In this document: one piece after another, positions 1 to 6,627 of the stretch
How the letters are laid out: each line of letters begins with the position of its first letter
Numbering within the stretch: position 1 is the first letter of the stretch
Assembly (NCBI GenBank): GCA_903931355.1
Contig: CAIZCB010000505.1
Location: forward strand, 1 to 7,024
Length of the DNA: 7,024 nucleotides
Reading direction: 5' to 3'
Origin: an uncultured Pseudomonadota bacterium
GTDB lineage: Bacteria; Pseudomonadota; Gammaproteobacteria; Methylococcales; Methylomonadaceae
The notes under the pieces: generated by a model
Databases searched by the model: none
Told to the model about the DNA's origin: nothing
Seen by the model: the letters and a program-made list of their open reading frames with translations, nothing else
Position numbers and translations under genes: made by a program

Positions 1-117
1 AGGCTTAAAACCAAACAAAAACACCAATAACGGCGTCATTAAAGAGCCACCACCTACACCGGTTATGCCTACCAACAAGCCCACTGCAAATCCAGAAAGC
101 GAATACATCAAGTTCAT
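1..117 (-). CDS. TauE/SafE-family sulfite/anion exporter, N-terminal fragment (cut by window edge)
   Basis: The complement strand starts with ATG at 117-115 and stays open for 39 codons to the window edge. A good Shine-Dalgarno (AAAGGTGG, complement of 124-131) lies 6 bases upstream and fixes the start. The product begins with a hydrophobic helix, SGFAVGLLVGITGVGGGS, followed by LMTPLLVFLFGFKP. The G-x-x-x-G-x-GGG-S/F-hydrophobic-P pattern is the hallmark of the first half-repeat of TauE/SafE permeases, which move sulfite, organosulfonates or related small anions across the inner membrane. It is transcribed divergently from the sulfur-oxidation cluster and shares its control region. It is a different gene from the TauE-type permease at 1023: the helix-1 sequences differ clearly. 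The substrate cannot be told from 39 residues; the family call is secure, the role in sulfur export is inferred from the neighbours. Confidence 0.85.
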   Translation of the reverse strand, partial: MNLMYSLSGFAVGLLVGITGVGGGSLMTPLLVFLFGFKP

Positions 118-143
118 TTGTTGCCACCTTTTTATAAAACATA

Positions 144-155
144 TCTTTTAAAAGA
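144..155. promoter_or_regulatory. 12-bp perfect palindrome upstream of the divergent permease, possible operator
   Basis: TCTTTTAAAAGA is a perfect palindrome; allowing one unpaired base it extends to flanking ATAT arms (141-144 and 156-159). It lies 27 bases upstream of the minus-strand start codon, where a promoter or operator would be expected. The adjoining AGAATATAA (153-161) recurs exactly at 270-278 inside the inverted repeat over the plus-strand promoter, so one regulator might bind both. AT-rich palindromes occur by chance in AT-rich intergenic DNA, so this is a weak call. Confidence 0.3.
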
Positions 156-263
156 ATATAACAGCTGAAAGCCTGTATTTTTAATGAAAAATTCTCATAA
201 AGTTATCTTGATTTCAGATAAACGCGCTGTTGACTCACAAACACCTAGACAAGCGAACCGATT

Positions 264-293
264 TGGAACAGAATATAAACAAATCCTTATATT
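264..293 (+). promoter_or_regulatory. Probable sigma70 promoter of the sulfur/cytochrome bd cluster
   Basis: TTGGAA at 264-269 (4 of 6 matches to TTGACA) and TATATT at 288-293 (5 of 6 matches to TATAAT) are separated by 18 bases. Transcription would start near 300, giving a leader of only about 15 bases before the ATG at 315. No other gene start on this strand in the window has more than 40 bases of upstream non-coding DNA, so this is the only obvious place for the cluster's main promoter. Prediction by eye; the -35 match is modest. Confidence 0.45.
272..293. promoter_or_regulatory. Inverted repeat overlapping the -10 element, candidate repressor operator
   Basis: AATATAA (272-278) and TTATATT (287-293) are perfect 7-bp inverted arms around an 8-base spacer. 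The right arm contains the predicted -10 hexamer, so a bound dimer would block RNA polymerase. Size, AT-richness and position resemble operators of winged-helix ArsR-family repressors. Persulfide-sensing members (BigR, SqrR) control persulfide dioxygenase and SQR genes in other proteobacteria, and BigR is known to bind an AT-rich palindrome over a -10 region. No regulator gene lies in the window, so the identity of the binding protein is inference. Confidence 0.4.
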
Positions 294-314
294 TACTCAT
301 AACAGGCTAGTCTT

Positions 315-1010
315 ATGATTTTTAGACAACTTTTCGAAGCAGAAACGTCTACATACAGCTATTTACTGGGTTGCGAACGCACTCGCCGCGCCTGTTTAAT
401 CGATTCGGTTGCCTCGGAAGTGGATAGCTATATTGATCTACTGCAAAGCCTAAACCTCAATTTAATCTACACCTTTGAAACCCACGTCCATGCCGACCAC
501 ATTACTGGCGCGGGTTTACTCAGACAAAAATTAGCCAGCAAAAGTGTGGTTCATCGTGATGCAGGCGCCATGTGTGCGGATTTATTAGTCACCGACGGTG
601 TGTTATTACAAATTGGTGATTTGGAATTTGAAGTACGCCACACCCCAGGTCATACCAGTGGTTGCGTCAGTTATGTCATGCAAGACCGCGTATTTACCGG
701 CGATGCACTATTAATCAATGGCAGCGGTCGCACCGATTTCCAACAAGGCGACGCCGGCCAGCTTTACGACAGCATCACTAAAAAATTATTTAGCCTACCT
801 GTCGACACCTTGGTCTACCCCGGCCACGATTACCAAGGCAATACTGTTTCAACGATTAAACAAGAAATCGCCAAAAACAGTCGCTTAGGCCACAACGCCA
901 GTCGCGAAGCATTTATCGCCACTCTGCAAAACCTACAGCTGGCCTATCCCAAATTTATCGACCAAGCCTTACCGGCCAATCAATCCTGCGGCTTAATGCC
1001 ACAAGGCTAA
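315..1010 (+). CDS. pdo: Persulfide dioxygenase, ETHE1/Blh-type metallo-beta-lactamase-fold enzyme
   Basis: This 231-residue cytoplasmic enzyme should oxidise glutathione persulfide with O2 to sulfite and glutathione. It shows the beta-lactamase-fold signature THVHADH (H57, H59, D61, H62), then TPGHTSG (H113), TGD (D130), GRTDFQQG (138-145) and YPGHDY (H171). H57, H113 and D130 align with the mononuclear Fe(II) triad of human ETHE1, and the GRTDF motif is typical of persulfide dioxygenases rather than glyoxalase II. S137 and D146 stand where the human enzyme has cysteines next to this motif. Length is that of the single-domain form: there is no fused rhodanese. The start is the only ATG giving the usual 'MIFRQLF' beginning; its Shine-Dalgarno is weak (AGG at 304-306), unlike the strong ones downstream. 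It is the first gene of the cluster, 12 bases ahead of a TauE-type permease that could remove the sulfite made. Confidence 0.93.
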   Translation: MIFRQLFEAETSTYSYLLGCERTRRACLIDSVASEVDSYIDLLQSLNLNLIYTFETHVHADHITGAGLLRQKLASKSVVHRDAGAMCADLLVTDGVLLQIGDLEFEVRHTPGHTSGCVSYVMQDRVFTGDALLINGSGRTDFQQGDAGQLYDSITKKLFSLPVDTLVYPGHDYQGNTVSTIKQEIAKNSRLGHNASREAFIATLQNLQLAYPKFIDQALPANQSCGLMPQG

Positions 1011-1022
1011 AGGGAAACAGGC

Positions 1023-1913
1023 ATGTTACTGACACTTTCACTATCAATCATCATCGGCTTATTACTCGGTTTACTGGGCGGTGGTGGTTCGATTTTGACT
1101 GTACCAATGCTGGTTTACTTATTAAAGGTAGAACCCAAAACCGCAATTGCGACCGCTTTTGTTGTGATCGGCAGTTCCAGTCTGATAGCCTTAATCCCAC
1201 ACGCCAAACGTGCGGCAGTTTGCTGGAAAAGCGGTTTATCGTTTGGTTTAAGCGGCATGTTGGGCGCATTTTCTGGCGGACGATTAGCCACTCATTTCCC
1301 CAATGAGCTACTGATGCTATTTTTTGGAGTGATCTGTTTATTAACAGGCTTGCTGATGATTAGAGGCAATACGCCACAACACTCAGCAACCAATCAAGAA
1401 CCGATTAGCCTTTGCCCACTAAAACTACCTTTATCAAAGCTATTGATAAACGGTTTTCTGGTTGGCGGCTTAACCGGCATAGTTGGTATCGGTGGCGGCT
1501 TTATTATTGTTCCAGCGCTAACATTATTAGTTGGTTTAACCTTACAAGGCGCGATAGGCACTTCTCTACTCATCATCGCCATGAACTCCGCAGCTGGCCT
1601 AATCGGCTATAGCAGTCAAATCAGCTTAGATTTGGAATTAACTTTATTAATAACCGCTGGCACTGTATTTGGCAGTTTATTAGGCGGCTATTTATCAAAC
1701 TTGTTACCCGCCCAAACCTTAAAACGTAGCTTTGGGATATTAGTGATATTGGTCGCCCTCTATGTGCTCTATCAAACTATCAATTGGCAAAACTGGCTTA
1801 ATCTCAACGGCTTGATCGTTGTCATCCTAAATTTAGTTTTGTTAAGTGGCTGGGTGGCTTATGCAAAAATCTTAGAAAAAATAGATCGCGCACTTTTTAA
1901 AGATGACGATTAA
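1023..1913 (+). CDS. TauE/SafE-family permease, probable sulfite exporter, with C-terminal extension
   Basis: A 296-residue inner-membrane protein with the two internally homologous halves of the TauE/SafE family: the first glycine signature is GLLLGLLGGGGSILTVP (residues 12-28), the second GGLTGIVGIGGGFIIVP (148-164). Hydrophobic segments fill most of 1-115 and 140-250. Residues 115-140 form a polar linker between the halves. After residue 250, where many family members (about 250-260 residues) end, there is an extra hydrophobic helix (about 262-280) and a charged tail ending KDDD. AAGGGA (1010-1015) is a suitable Shine-Dalgarno 7 bases upstream. Directly behind persulfide dioxygenase, its likely role is export of sulfite produced in the cytoplasm; this is inferred from context, since family members also carry sulfoacetate, taurine-derived or other anions. 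Confidence 0.88.
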   Translation: MLLTLSLSIIIGLLLGLLGGGGSILTVPMLVYLLKVEPKTAIATAFVVIGSSSLIALIPHAKRAAVCWKSGLSFGLSGMLGAFSGGRLATHFPNELLMLFFGVICLLTGLLMIRGNTPQHSATNQEPISLCPLKLPLSKLLINGFLVGGLTGIVGIGGGFIIVPALTLLVGLTLQGAIGTSLLIIAMNSAAGLIGYSSQISLDLELTLLITAGTVFGSLLGGYLSNLLPAQTLKRSFGILVILVALYVLYQTINWQNWLNLNGLIVVILNLVLLSGWVAYAKILEKIDRALFKDDD

Positions 1914-1932
1914 AACAGACTGAGGAGGCATT

Positions 1933-3561
1933 ATGAAATCAGTAAACCTATCCCGCCGCCGCTTCATCGCACAAACCAGCCTTGGCGCACTCGCCTTAGC
2001 CAGCGCTCCCAGTTGGCTACAAGCGATGGAAGGCATGAACAAATTGCCGCCTAACAAAGCCTCAGCCAACTTTCACCCAAACGTTGAAATTGATTTAACT
2101 TGCCAACCATCAACCGCAGCGATTTTGCCAGGCCAAGCAACCCGAGTCTTACGCTACACCGCCAAACTGGTTAAAGGCCCAGCCAACAGCGTCAGCGAAA
2201 TTCCCGGCTCCTACCTTGGCCCAATTCTACGTTTTGAAACCGGCCAGAAAATTCGCATCAATTTGCTGAATTTATTAGACGAACCCAGCATTACTCACTG
2301 GCATGGCCTACATGTACCTGCCGAAATGGACGGCAGCCCGATGTATGCCATCGACAAAGGCCAGCGCTTTGTCTACGAGTTTGAAATGCGCAATCGCGCC
2401 AGTATGAACATTTACCACCCGCACCCCCATGGCATAACCGGACGTCAGGTTTACCAAGGTTTAGCCGGTGCGATTATTGTTAATGACGAAGAAGAACGAC
2501 GCTTAGAACTACCGAGTGGCGAACACGAAATTCCCTTAGTGATTCAAGATCGCCAATTTGACGACCAAAATCAGTTGCAATACGCAGGCCACATGCACGA
2601 CCGGATGATGGGCTTTTACGGCGACCAAATTTTAGTCAACGGCAAACCCAACACTACCCTCAATCTCGCCAGCCGCGCTTATCGATTCCGCGTTCTCAAC
2701 GGCTCAACGGCACGTATCTACAAACTGGCATGGGACGATAATTCCCCCGTCACCGTGATCGGCACCGATGGTGGCCTATTGGAAGCCCCGATAAACAAAC
2801 CCTACGTAATGCTGGCTCCTGGCGAGCGAATTGACGTTTGGGCTGATTTTAGTGGCCGTAAAGTTGGCAGTCAGTTAGTGATGCGTAGCCTAGCGTTTTC
2901 AGGTGCCTTGCCGATGATGGGCATGATGGGTATGGGAGGCCGCCGAGGTGGTCATGGCATGGGAATGGGCATGCACGGTGGAATGCATAACCGTGTGCAA
3001 CAAGACGACACCCAAATGGGTAGCGATTACCCGATTTTCACCATTAAGATCAATCGCCAAGTCAGCGACAGCCCTAGCCTGCCGAAACAATTATCAACCA
3101 TCAAACACTACAGCCTGTCTGATGTCAGCAACCCTAAACAAGCCTTACCGATTGCAATTTCCGAATCACCGATGGCGATGTTATTAAACGGCAGACCGTA
3201 TGCCGAAAACGACCTGCAAGCCTTCGAGCGCGTGCCGCTTAACAGCATTCAGTTAATCGAGATTTTCCATAGCAACAGCGGTCATGGCATGGGCGGCATG
3301 ATGGCCATAGCACATCCAATTCATTTACACGGCCAATATTTCCAAATTCTCAGCCGCCAGCAAACCAAACCCAGCGACGCCTATAACAGCGTCAAAGATG
3401 GTTTTATCGAAGGCGGCTGGAAAGACACTGTGCTGGTGATGCCCGGTGAAGAAGTCAAAATCATCAAGCCTTTTCAGGATTTCAAAGGCTTGTTTATGTA
3501 TCACTGCCACAACTTGGAACATGAAGACATGGGCATGATGCGCGAATTTTCAGTCGAATAA
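1933..3561 (+). CDS. CueO-like periplasmic multicopper oxidase with Tat signal and Met/His-rich insertions
   Basis: A 542-residue laccase-type oxidase that couples one-electron oxidation of a substrate to reduction of O2 to water. The N-terminus has a twin-arginine signal (SRRRFI, 7-12), a hydrophobic stretch and a likely cleavage site after LQA31, so the enzyme should be folded in the cytoplasm and exported to the periplasm. All four copper motifs are present: HWHG (H122, H124), HPHPHG (H164, H166), HPIHLHG (H461, H464, H466) and HCHNLEHEDMGM (H524, C525, H526, H530). M535 falls at the axial position of the type 1 copper. The sequence TGRQVYQGLAG after motif 2 and the EHEDMGMM ending resemble CueO. 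Met/His-rich segments lie at 220-226, 328-352 and 446-457. A very strong Shine-Dalgarno (GAGGAGG, 1922-1928) fixes the start. It lies between sulfur genes and cyd genes. The natural substrate is unknown: Cu(I), as for CueO, or a reduced sulfur compound, are both possible. Confidence 0.93.
   Translation: MKSVNLSRRRFIAQTSLGALALASAPSWLQAMEGMNKLPPNKASANFHPNVEIDLTCQPSTAAILPGQATRVLRYTAKLVKGPANSVSEIPGSYLGPILRFETGQKIRINLLNLLDEPSITHWHGLHVPAEMDGSPMYAIDKGQRFVYEFEMRNRASMNIYHPHPHGITGRQVYQGLAGAIIVNDEEERRLELPSGEHEIPLVIQDRQFDDQNQLQYAGHMHDRMMGFYGDQILVNGKPNTTLNLASRAYRFRVLNGSTARIYKLAWDDNSPVTVIGTDGGLLEAPINKPYVMLAPGERIDVWADFSGRKVGSQLVMRSLAFSGALPMMGMMGMGGRRGGHGMGMGMHGGMHNRVQQDDTQMGSDYPIFTIKINRQVSDSPSLPKQLSTIKHYSLSDVSNPKQALPIAISESPMAMLLNGRPYAENDLQAFERVPLNSIQLIEIFHSNSGHGMGGMMAIAHPIHLHGQYFQILSRQQTKPSDAYNSVKDGFIEGGWKDTVLVMPGEEVKIIKPFQDFKGLFMYHCHNLEHEDMGMMREFSVE
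2914..2988 (+). other. Met/Gly/His-rich insertion of the multicopper oxidase
   Basis: Codons 328-352 of the oxidase encode nine Met and three His among mostly Gly, in short near-repeats such as MMGMMGMGG and GMGMGMHGG. The DNA is correspondingly low in complexity (ATGGGC/ATGATGGGT-like units). In CueO a Met-rich segment in the comparable part of the protein binds extra Cu(I) near the type 1 site and controls substrate access; the same role is inferred here. Repetitive coding of this sort may vary in length between strains. Confidence 0.7.
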
Positions 3562-3570
3562 GGTGTTGCC

Positions 3571-3759
3571 ATGGCTACAAGATTACGTTGGGAAATATCC
3601 GCCGCTTTGCTACTGAAAATTGTGTTGCTGGTCGGCTTATGGTTTTTGATTTTTCGCTGGTCAGATCGACCGACCACCAAGCCCGATGTCGCTCAGCATT
3701 TATTAAGTAACGATCCAATTTCAACTCAATCAACTCAGGAGTCTAATCATGTTCGGTGA
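3571..3759 (+). CDS. cydP: Small single-helix membrane protein of the cyd operon, CydP-like
   Basis: A 62-residue protein with a basic N-terminus ([10 protein letters not shown]), one membrane helix at about 11-29 containing a lysine (K16), and a polar, disordered-looking C-terminal half. Position immediately before cydA, size and the pattern 'R-x-E-I-x-x-A-L-x-x-K-hydrophobic-L-W' fit the CydP family of putative small cytochrome oxidase subunits, whose function is not well established. The positive N-terminus predicts that the N end is cytoplasmic. AAGGTG (3559-3564, spanning the stop of the preceding gene) serves as Shine-Dalgarno. The gene starts 9 bases after the multicopper oxidase and its last 11 bases overlap the start of cydA, which suggests translational coupling. 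The family name rests on recollection of pattern and context. Confidence 0.75.
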   Translation: MATRLRWEISAALLLKIVLLVGLWFLIFRWSDRPTTKPDVAQHLLSNDPISTQSTQESNHVR

Positions 3760-5305
3760 CGATATTGTCATGCTGTCACGGATGCAGTTTGGTCTGACAG
3801 CGCTTTACCACTTCTTATTTGTCCCGCTAACTTTGGGTATGACTTTTATTTTGGGGATTATGGAATCGGTCTATGTGATGACTGGCCGTGAAGTCTATAA
3901 AGACATGACCAAATTCTGGGGAAAATTATTCGGGATTAACTTTGCCATGGGTGTCACCACTGGCATTACCTTGGAATTCCAATTTGGCACCAACTGGGCT
4001 TATTACTCGCATTATGTCGGTGATATTTTCGGCCCATTGTTAGCCAGCGAAGGCTGGATGGCGTTTTTCCTAGAATCAACCTTTGTCGGCCTGTTCTTCT
4101 TTGGCTGGGATCGATTAAGCAAAGTCCAGCATTTAACCGTGACTTGGTTATTAGCGGTCGGCACCAGTTTGTCAGCCTTATGGATTCTAATCGCCAACGG
4201 CTGGATGCAACATCCGGTTGGTTCTGAATTTAATTACGAAACCTTGCGAATGGAAATGACCAGCTTTGCGGATGTGTTTTTCAATCCAGTCGCGCAAGTT
4301 AAATTCGTCCACACCGTCGCTGCTGGCTATGTGACTGGCTCGATGTTTGTGTTAGGCATTAGCTCTTGGTACTTATTAAATAACCGCGACATTGGCTTTG
4401 CCCGTCGCTCATTTTCAATTGCCTCAGCGTTTGGTTTAGCTGCGATTTTGTCAGTGATTGTTCTGGGTGATGAAAGTGGTTATACCTCTGGCGAAACTCA
4501 AAAAATTAAACTGGCAGCGATTGAAGCCGAATGGGATACCCACCCAGCACCAGCCAGTTTCACTTTATTTGGCTTTCCAAACCAAGAAACTCAAACTACC
4601 GATTACGCCATCAAAATTCCTTATGCATTGGGTTTAGTCGCCACTCGTTCACTGGATGAGCCAGTAATGGGCTTAAAAGACTTACATGCAGCCAGTGTCA
4701 AGCGCATCAAAGGCGGGATGTTGGCTTATGCAGAATTACAAAAACTGCGTGATGGTGATCGTAGCGAAGCGACTAAACAAGCCTTTGACACCCATAAAGA
4801 TGATTTAGGCTATGGCTTGTTGTTGAAAAAATATACCGCTAACGTGGTTGACGCTGATGCGGCAATGATTGAAAAAGCCGCTAACGACACCATTCCTAGA
4901 GTTGCGCCCTTATTCTGGACTTTCCGCGTGATGGTCGCCAGCGGCTTTACCATGTTGTTTATCTTCGCGATGGCGTTTTACTACTGCGCCACACGGGTCG
5001 CCGACCAAAAACGCTGGTTAATGCGAATGGCCGTTTGGGGGATTCCTTTACCGTGGATTGCCGCCGAAACCGGCTGGTTTGTTGCCGAATTCGGTCGCCA
5101 ACCTTGGACTATCTCAGGCATTTTGCCCACTCACCTCAGTGTTTCCAGCGTCAGTAGCGAACAATTGTGGATTAGCATCGGTGGCTTTGCACTGTTCTAT
5201 ACCGTATTGCTAATCATCGAAATGTACCTGATGTTGAAATACGTTCGCCTCGGCCCTAGCAGCTTGCATACCGGTCGTTATTGCTTAGAACAATCTGCTC
5301 ATTAA
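3749..5305 (+). CDS. cydA: Cytochrome bd quinol oxidase subunit I
   Basis: The 518-residue haem-bearing subunit of the bd oxidase, an inner-membrane enzyme that oxidises quinol and reduces O2 to water without pumping protons. It aligns with E. coli CydA over its full length. Haem ligands are H21 and H188 (E. coli H19 and H186) and M395 (E. coli M393); E101 and E109 match E99 and E107 near haems b595/d and the proton path. K254 and E259 match the quinol-binding K252 and E257 in the Q loop. The Q loop is long (about 240-385, beginning GDESGY), so this is the L-type form found in E. coli. GRQPW stands at 449-453 and the C-terminus is intact. The start at 3749 is supported by AGGAG (3737-3741) and by the E. 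coli N-terminal length. Bd oxidases are known to keep working in the presence of sulfide that inhibits haem-copper oxidases, which fits the SQR gene downstream. Confidence 0.98.
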   Translation: MFGDDIVMLSRMQFGLTALYHFLFVPLTLGMTFILGIMESVYVMTGREVYKDMTKFWGKLFGINFAMGVTTGITLEFQFGTNWAYYSHYVGDIFGPLLASEGWMAFFLESTFVGLFFFGWDRLSKVQHLTVTWLLAVGTSLSALWILIANGWMQHPVGSEFNYETLRMEMTSFADVFFNPVAQVKFVHTVAAGYVTGSMFVLGISSWYLLNNRDIGFARRSFSIASAFGLAAILSVIVLGDESGYTSGETQKIKLAAIEAEWDTHPAPASFTLFGFPNQETQTTDYAIKIPYALGLVATRSLDEPVMGLKDLHAASVKRIKGGMLAYAELQKLRDGDRSEATKQAFDTHKDDLGYGLLLKKYTANVVDADAAMIEKAANDTIPRVAPLFWTFRVMVASGFTMLFIFAMAFYYCATRVADQKRWLMRMAVWGIPLPWIAAETGWFVAEFGRQPWTISGILPTHLSVSSVSSEQLWISIGGFALFYTVLLIIEMYLMLKYVRLGPSSLHTGRYCLEQSAH

Positions 5306-5315
5306 GGGGATAACC

Positions 5316-6455
5316 ATGTTTGATTATGAATCGATGCGTTTAATCTGGTGGCTGTTAATCGGTGTAGTCGCCATTGCTTTTGCTTTAACCGAAGGCTTTG
5401 ATTTTGGGGTTAGCACCTTACTACCGTTTGTCGGCAGAACCGATGTTGAGCGCCGCGTGATCATCAATACCGTCGGTGCCACTTGGGAAGGTAATCAGGT
5501 TTGGCTAGTGTTATTAGGCGGGGCAATTTTTGCGATTTGGCCTAGCGTTTACGCCACCTTATTTTCCGGTTTATATCTGGCGATGATGCTGGTGTTATTT
5601 GCCTTGTTTTTTAGACCGGCTGGCTTTGATTACCGCAGCAAAGTCAACGATCCAAGATGGCGTAATGCTTGGGATTGGGGCTTGTTTATTGGCGGCACCG
5701 TGCCACCGATTTTATTAGGCGTGTTGGCCGGTAACTTAATTTTGGGTTTGCCGTTTCATTTCGACCAAGATTTAAGATCGTTTTATGACGGTTCATTTTG
5801 GGCGCTGTTAAGTCCGTTTGCCTTACTTTGTGGCGTCGTAACTTTACTCGGCACCACTTTTCACGGTGCCTTGTTTTTAAAATGGCGTACCGATGGTGCG
5901 GTTCATCAACGTGCCAGTGCTGCGATTGCGATTTTAGGCCCAATGCTGTTAATTGGTTTAATCGCTGCGACTGCTTGGGTGATTTTAGGAATTGATCGTC
6001 CAGAAATCAGCCAGATGCAAGGCTACGATGCCCCATCCAACCCACTCAACAAAACCGTCACCGCTGTCGGTGCAGGCTGGTTAGCGCACTTTTTAGCTCA
6101 CCCATTGCTGCTGATTGCGCCAGCCGTTGGCTTTGCTGGCTTGAGTTTGGCTTGGTTGCTGGGTAAAGGTCGGGCAATGGCGGCCGCATTTGTGTTTAGC
6201 AGTTTAGGGATTGCCGGCATGTTGTTCACCCTCGGCTTTGGCTTATTCCCATTCTTATTAATTTCATCCACTTCACCCAACTCCAGTTTAACTTTATGGG
6301 ATGCGACCTCTAGTCATTCCACACTATTGCTAGCGTTCTGGATTACTGTGATTTTCTTACCGATTGTGCTGCTCTACACCCGCTGGGTTTACAAAATATT
6401 GTGGGGCACGATCAGCGAAGCTTCGGTCACCAAAGATACTCACACCCTGTATTAA
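5316..6455 (+). CDS. cydB: Cytochrome bd quinol oxidase subunit II
   Basis: A 379-residue membrane subunit, the same length as E. coli CydB, that binds no haem b but stabilises the haems of CydA and forms the heterodimer. Recognisable parts are IWWLLIGV (10-17), LTEGFDFGV (24-32), WEGNQVW (57-63), FFRPAGFDYRSK (98-109), WRNAWDWGLFIG (115-126), SNPLNK, LTLWDATSSHSTL near the end and a terminal THTLY. E26 and E58 occupy positions that are Asp in E. coli (D58 has been linked to proton delivery), so the acidic character is kept. AAGGGGA (5304-5310) lies 5 bases before the ATG, and only 10 bases separate it from cydA. The protein appears complete. Confidence 0.97.
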   Translation: MFDYESMRLIWWLLIGVVAIAFALTEGFDFGVSTLLPFVGRTDVERRVIINTVGATWEGNQVWLVLLGGAIFAIWPSVYATLFSGLYLAMMLVLFALFFRPAGFDYRSKVNDPRWRNAWDWGLFIGGTVPPILLGVLAGNLILGLPFHFDQDLRSFYDGSFWALLSPFALLCGVVTLLGTTFHGALFLKWRTDGAVHQRASAAIAILGPMLLIGLIAATAWVILGIDRPEISQMQGYDAPSNPLNKTVTAVGAGWLAHFLAHPLLLIAPAVGFAGLSLAWLLGKGRAMAAAFVFSSLGIAGMLFTLGFGLFPFLLISSTSPNSSLTLWDATSSHSTLLLAFWITVIFLPIVLLYTRWVYKILWGTISEASVTKDTHTLY

Positions 6456-6471
6456 TTTTAGGAGAACAACA

Positions 6472-6627
6472 ATGTGGTACTTCACTTGGATGCTGGGCGT
6501 TGGCTTTGCTTCGGCACTTGCGATTATTAATGCCATGTGGCTGGAATCGGTGTGTGACATCGACAACCACGGTATCAATCAATCTTGTGACAGCTTGTCG
6601 CAACGTAGCAAGGAGCGTATGCAATGA
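6472..6627 (+). CDS. cydX: Cytochrome bd small subunit CydX
   Basis: A 51-residue single-helix subunit that stabilises the haem site of the bd oxidase. It begins MWYFTWMLGVGFASALAI, the classic CydX N-terminus; W6 and the conserved E25 (in MWLESV) line up with E. coli CydX. The frame is open further upstream, but AGGAGAA (6460-6466) and the homology put the start at 6472. The protein is longer than the 37-residue E. coli CydX: the extra part is a polar tail with two cysteines (C28, C39) that should face the periplasm if the topology is as in E. coli. Sixteen bases separate it from cydB, and its TGA overlaps the next ATG. Confidence 0.95.
   Translation: MWYFTWMLGVGFASALAIINAMWLESVCDIDNHGINQSCDSLSQRSKERMQ

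Noticed and set aside
230..235. TTGACT, a near-consensus -35 hexamer
   Set aside because: No -10-like hexamer at 16-18 bases (the region around 252-258 is GC-containing and unlike TATAAT); the 264-293 pair is better.
2899..3187. Open frames on both strands over the Met-rich part of the multicopper oxidase, His/Met-rich in translation
   Set aside because: They mirror the repetitive coding of the real gene; no ribosome binding site, and the oxidase frame is intact throughout.
3770..3772. Internal ATG (codon 8 of cydA) as alternative start
   Set aside because: AGGAG at 3737-3741 is correctly spaced for 3749, and the E. coli N-terminal length agrees with the upstream start.
6364..6471. Upstream in-frame ATG extending CydX by 36 residues
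   Set aside because: It lies within cydB, gives a non-CydX N-terminus, and a strong Shine-Dalgarno plus the MWYF start point to 6472.
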